Assembly: GCF_021412625.1 (NCBI RefSeq)
Contig: NZ_JAKCFI010000007.1
Location: 62,001-126,000, forward strand
From: Myxococcus stipitatus
GTDB taxonomy: Bacteria > Myxococcota > Myxococcia > Myxococcales > Myxococcaceae
DNA length: 64,000 bases
Direction: 5' to 3'
The translations under genes were made by a program, and so were the position numbers. The notes beneath the pieces were generated by a model. The model was not told where the DNA came from and did no database searches. It saw only the letters and a program-made list of their open reading frames with translations. The number at the start of each line of letters is the position of its first letter. Position 1 is the stretch's first letter. Positions 63,902 through 64,000 of this stretch are shown in pieces.

Positions 63902-64000
63902 ATGGACCTGGATCCCCTCTGGTACAAGAAGGCCCTCATCTACGAGCTGCACCTGCGAGCGTTCTACGACTCCAACGGTGATGGCCACGGGGACATCCCG
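63902..64000 (+). CDS. treS: Trehalose synthase (TreS-like), N-terminal part
   Basis: The first 33 codons only. The start is MDLDPLWYKKALIYELHLRA followed by FYDSNGDGHGDIP, which is the opening of GH13 trehalose synthases (the calcium-binding NGDGxGD). It follows glgE by 15 bases on the same strand. TreS turns trehalose into maltose, which after phosphorylation feeds GlgE. A TreS-Pep2 fusion cannot be excluded because the rest is outside. Confidence 0.88.
   Translation, partial: MDLDPLWYKKALIYELHLRAFYDSNGDGHGDIP

Overview
The window is GC-rich, densely packed chromosomal DNA from a myxobacterium, most probably a member of the Myxococcaceae or a close relative. I infer this from the GC-saturated third codon positions, the many lipoproteins with DAG/PDGG-type linkers, the TIG/PEGA/PilZ domains, the array of Hanks-type kinases, an FHA-type sigma-54 activator, and the ftsB plus GAF-GAF-GGDEF pair known from Myxococcus. 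I saw no rRNA, tRNA, insertion sequence, prophage or CRISPR array. It reads as core and lineage-specific chromosome, not an island.

Left part (1-12,800, almost all minus strand). A cluster at the left edge encodes a Sec11-like S24/S26 peptidase, a PqqD-like protein, a lipoprotein and a very large exported PQQ-type beta-propeller protein that runs off the window. Next come hisS and psd with overlapping reading frames, a lipoprotein, a phosphoesterase, a PilZ protein and a PfkB-family kinase whose Shine-Dalgarno sequence can be hidden in a hairpin. A minimal mlaE-mlaF-mlaD set follows. Its MlaD is 509 residues long, with a helical stalk and a beta-rich C-terminus, consistent with a one-piece bridge across the envelope.

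Middle part (12,985-41,770). A zinc-ribbon protein and an outer-membrane-barrel/TIG lipoprotein pair precede a six-gene minus-strand operon: zinc ribbon, PEGA pseudokinase, NarL-type response regulator, two M16 peptidase subunits and an RluA pseudouridine synthase. Then come a HAD 5'-nucleotidase, a secreted glycerophosphodiesterase, a methyltransferase and a diheme oxidoreductase with an N-terminal carbohydrate-binding-like domain. These are followed by the ftsB-diguanylate cyclase pair, a Fur regulator overlapping a TlpA-like lipoprotein, several small zinc proteins, a PHP phosphoesterase, a lipoprotein alpha-amylase, and a DUF4331 protein next to a TPR protein.

Right part (41,789-64,000). 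Four paralogous membrane Ser/Thr kinases lie in tandem on the minus strand. Divergent from them is a sigma-54 activator whose sensory domain is FHA, so kinase and phosphothreonine reader share a 61-bp promoter region. Further right are a DUF4382 lipoprotein followed by a textbook intrinsic terminator, two secreted proteins of unknown function, a GNAT/phosphoesterase/ankyrin-SUKH group, a two-component system, an ECF sigma factor with no visible anti-sigma, and glgE followed by the start of a treS-like gene (trehalose to alpha-glucan pathway).

Many neighbouring genes overlap by ATGA, GTGA or TTGA, so translational coupling is the rule. All functions are assigned by reading motifs; no database search was run.
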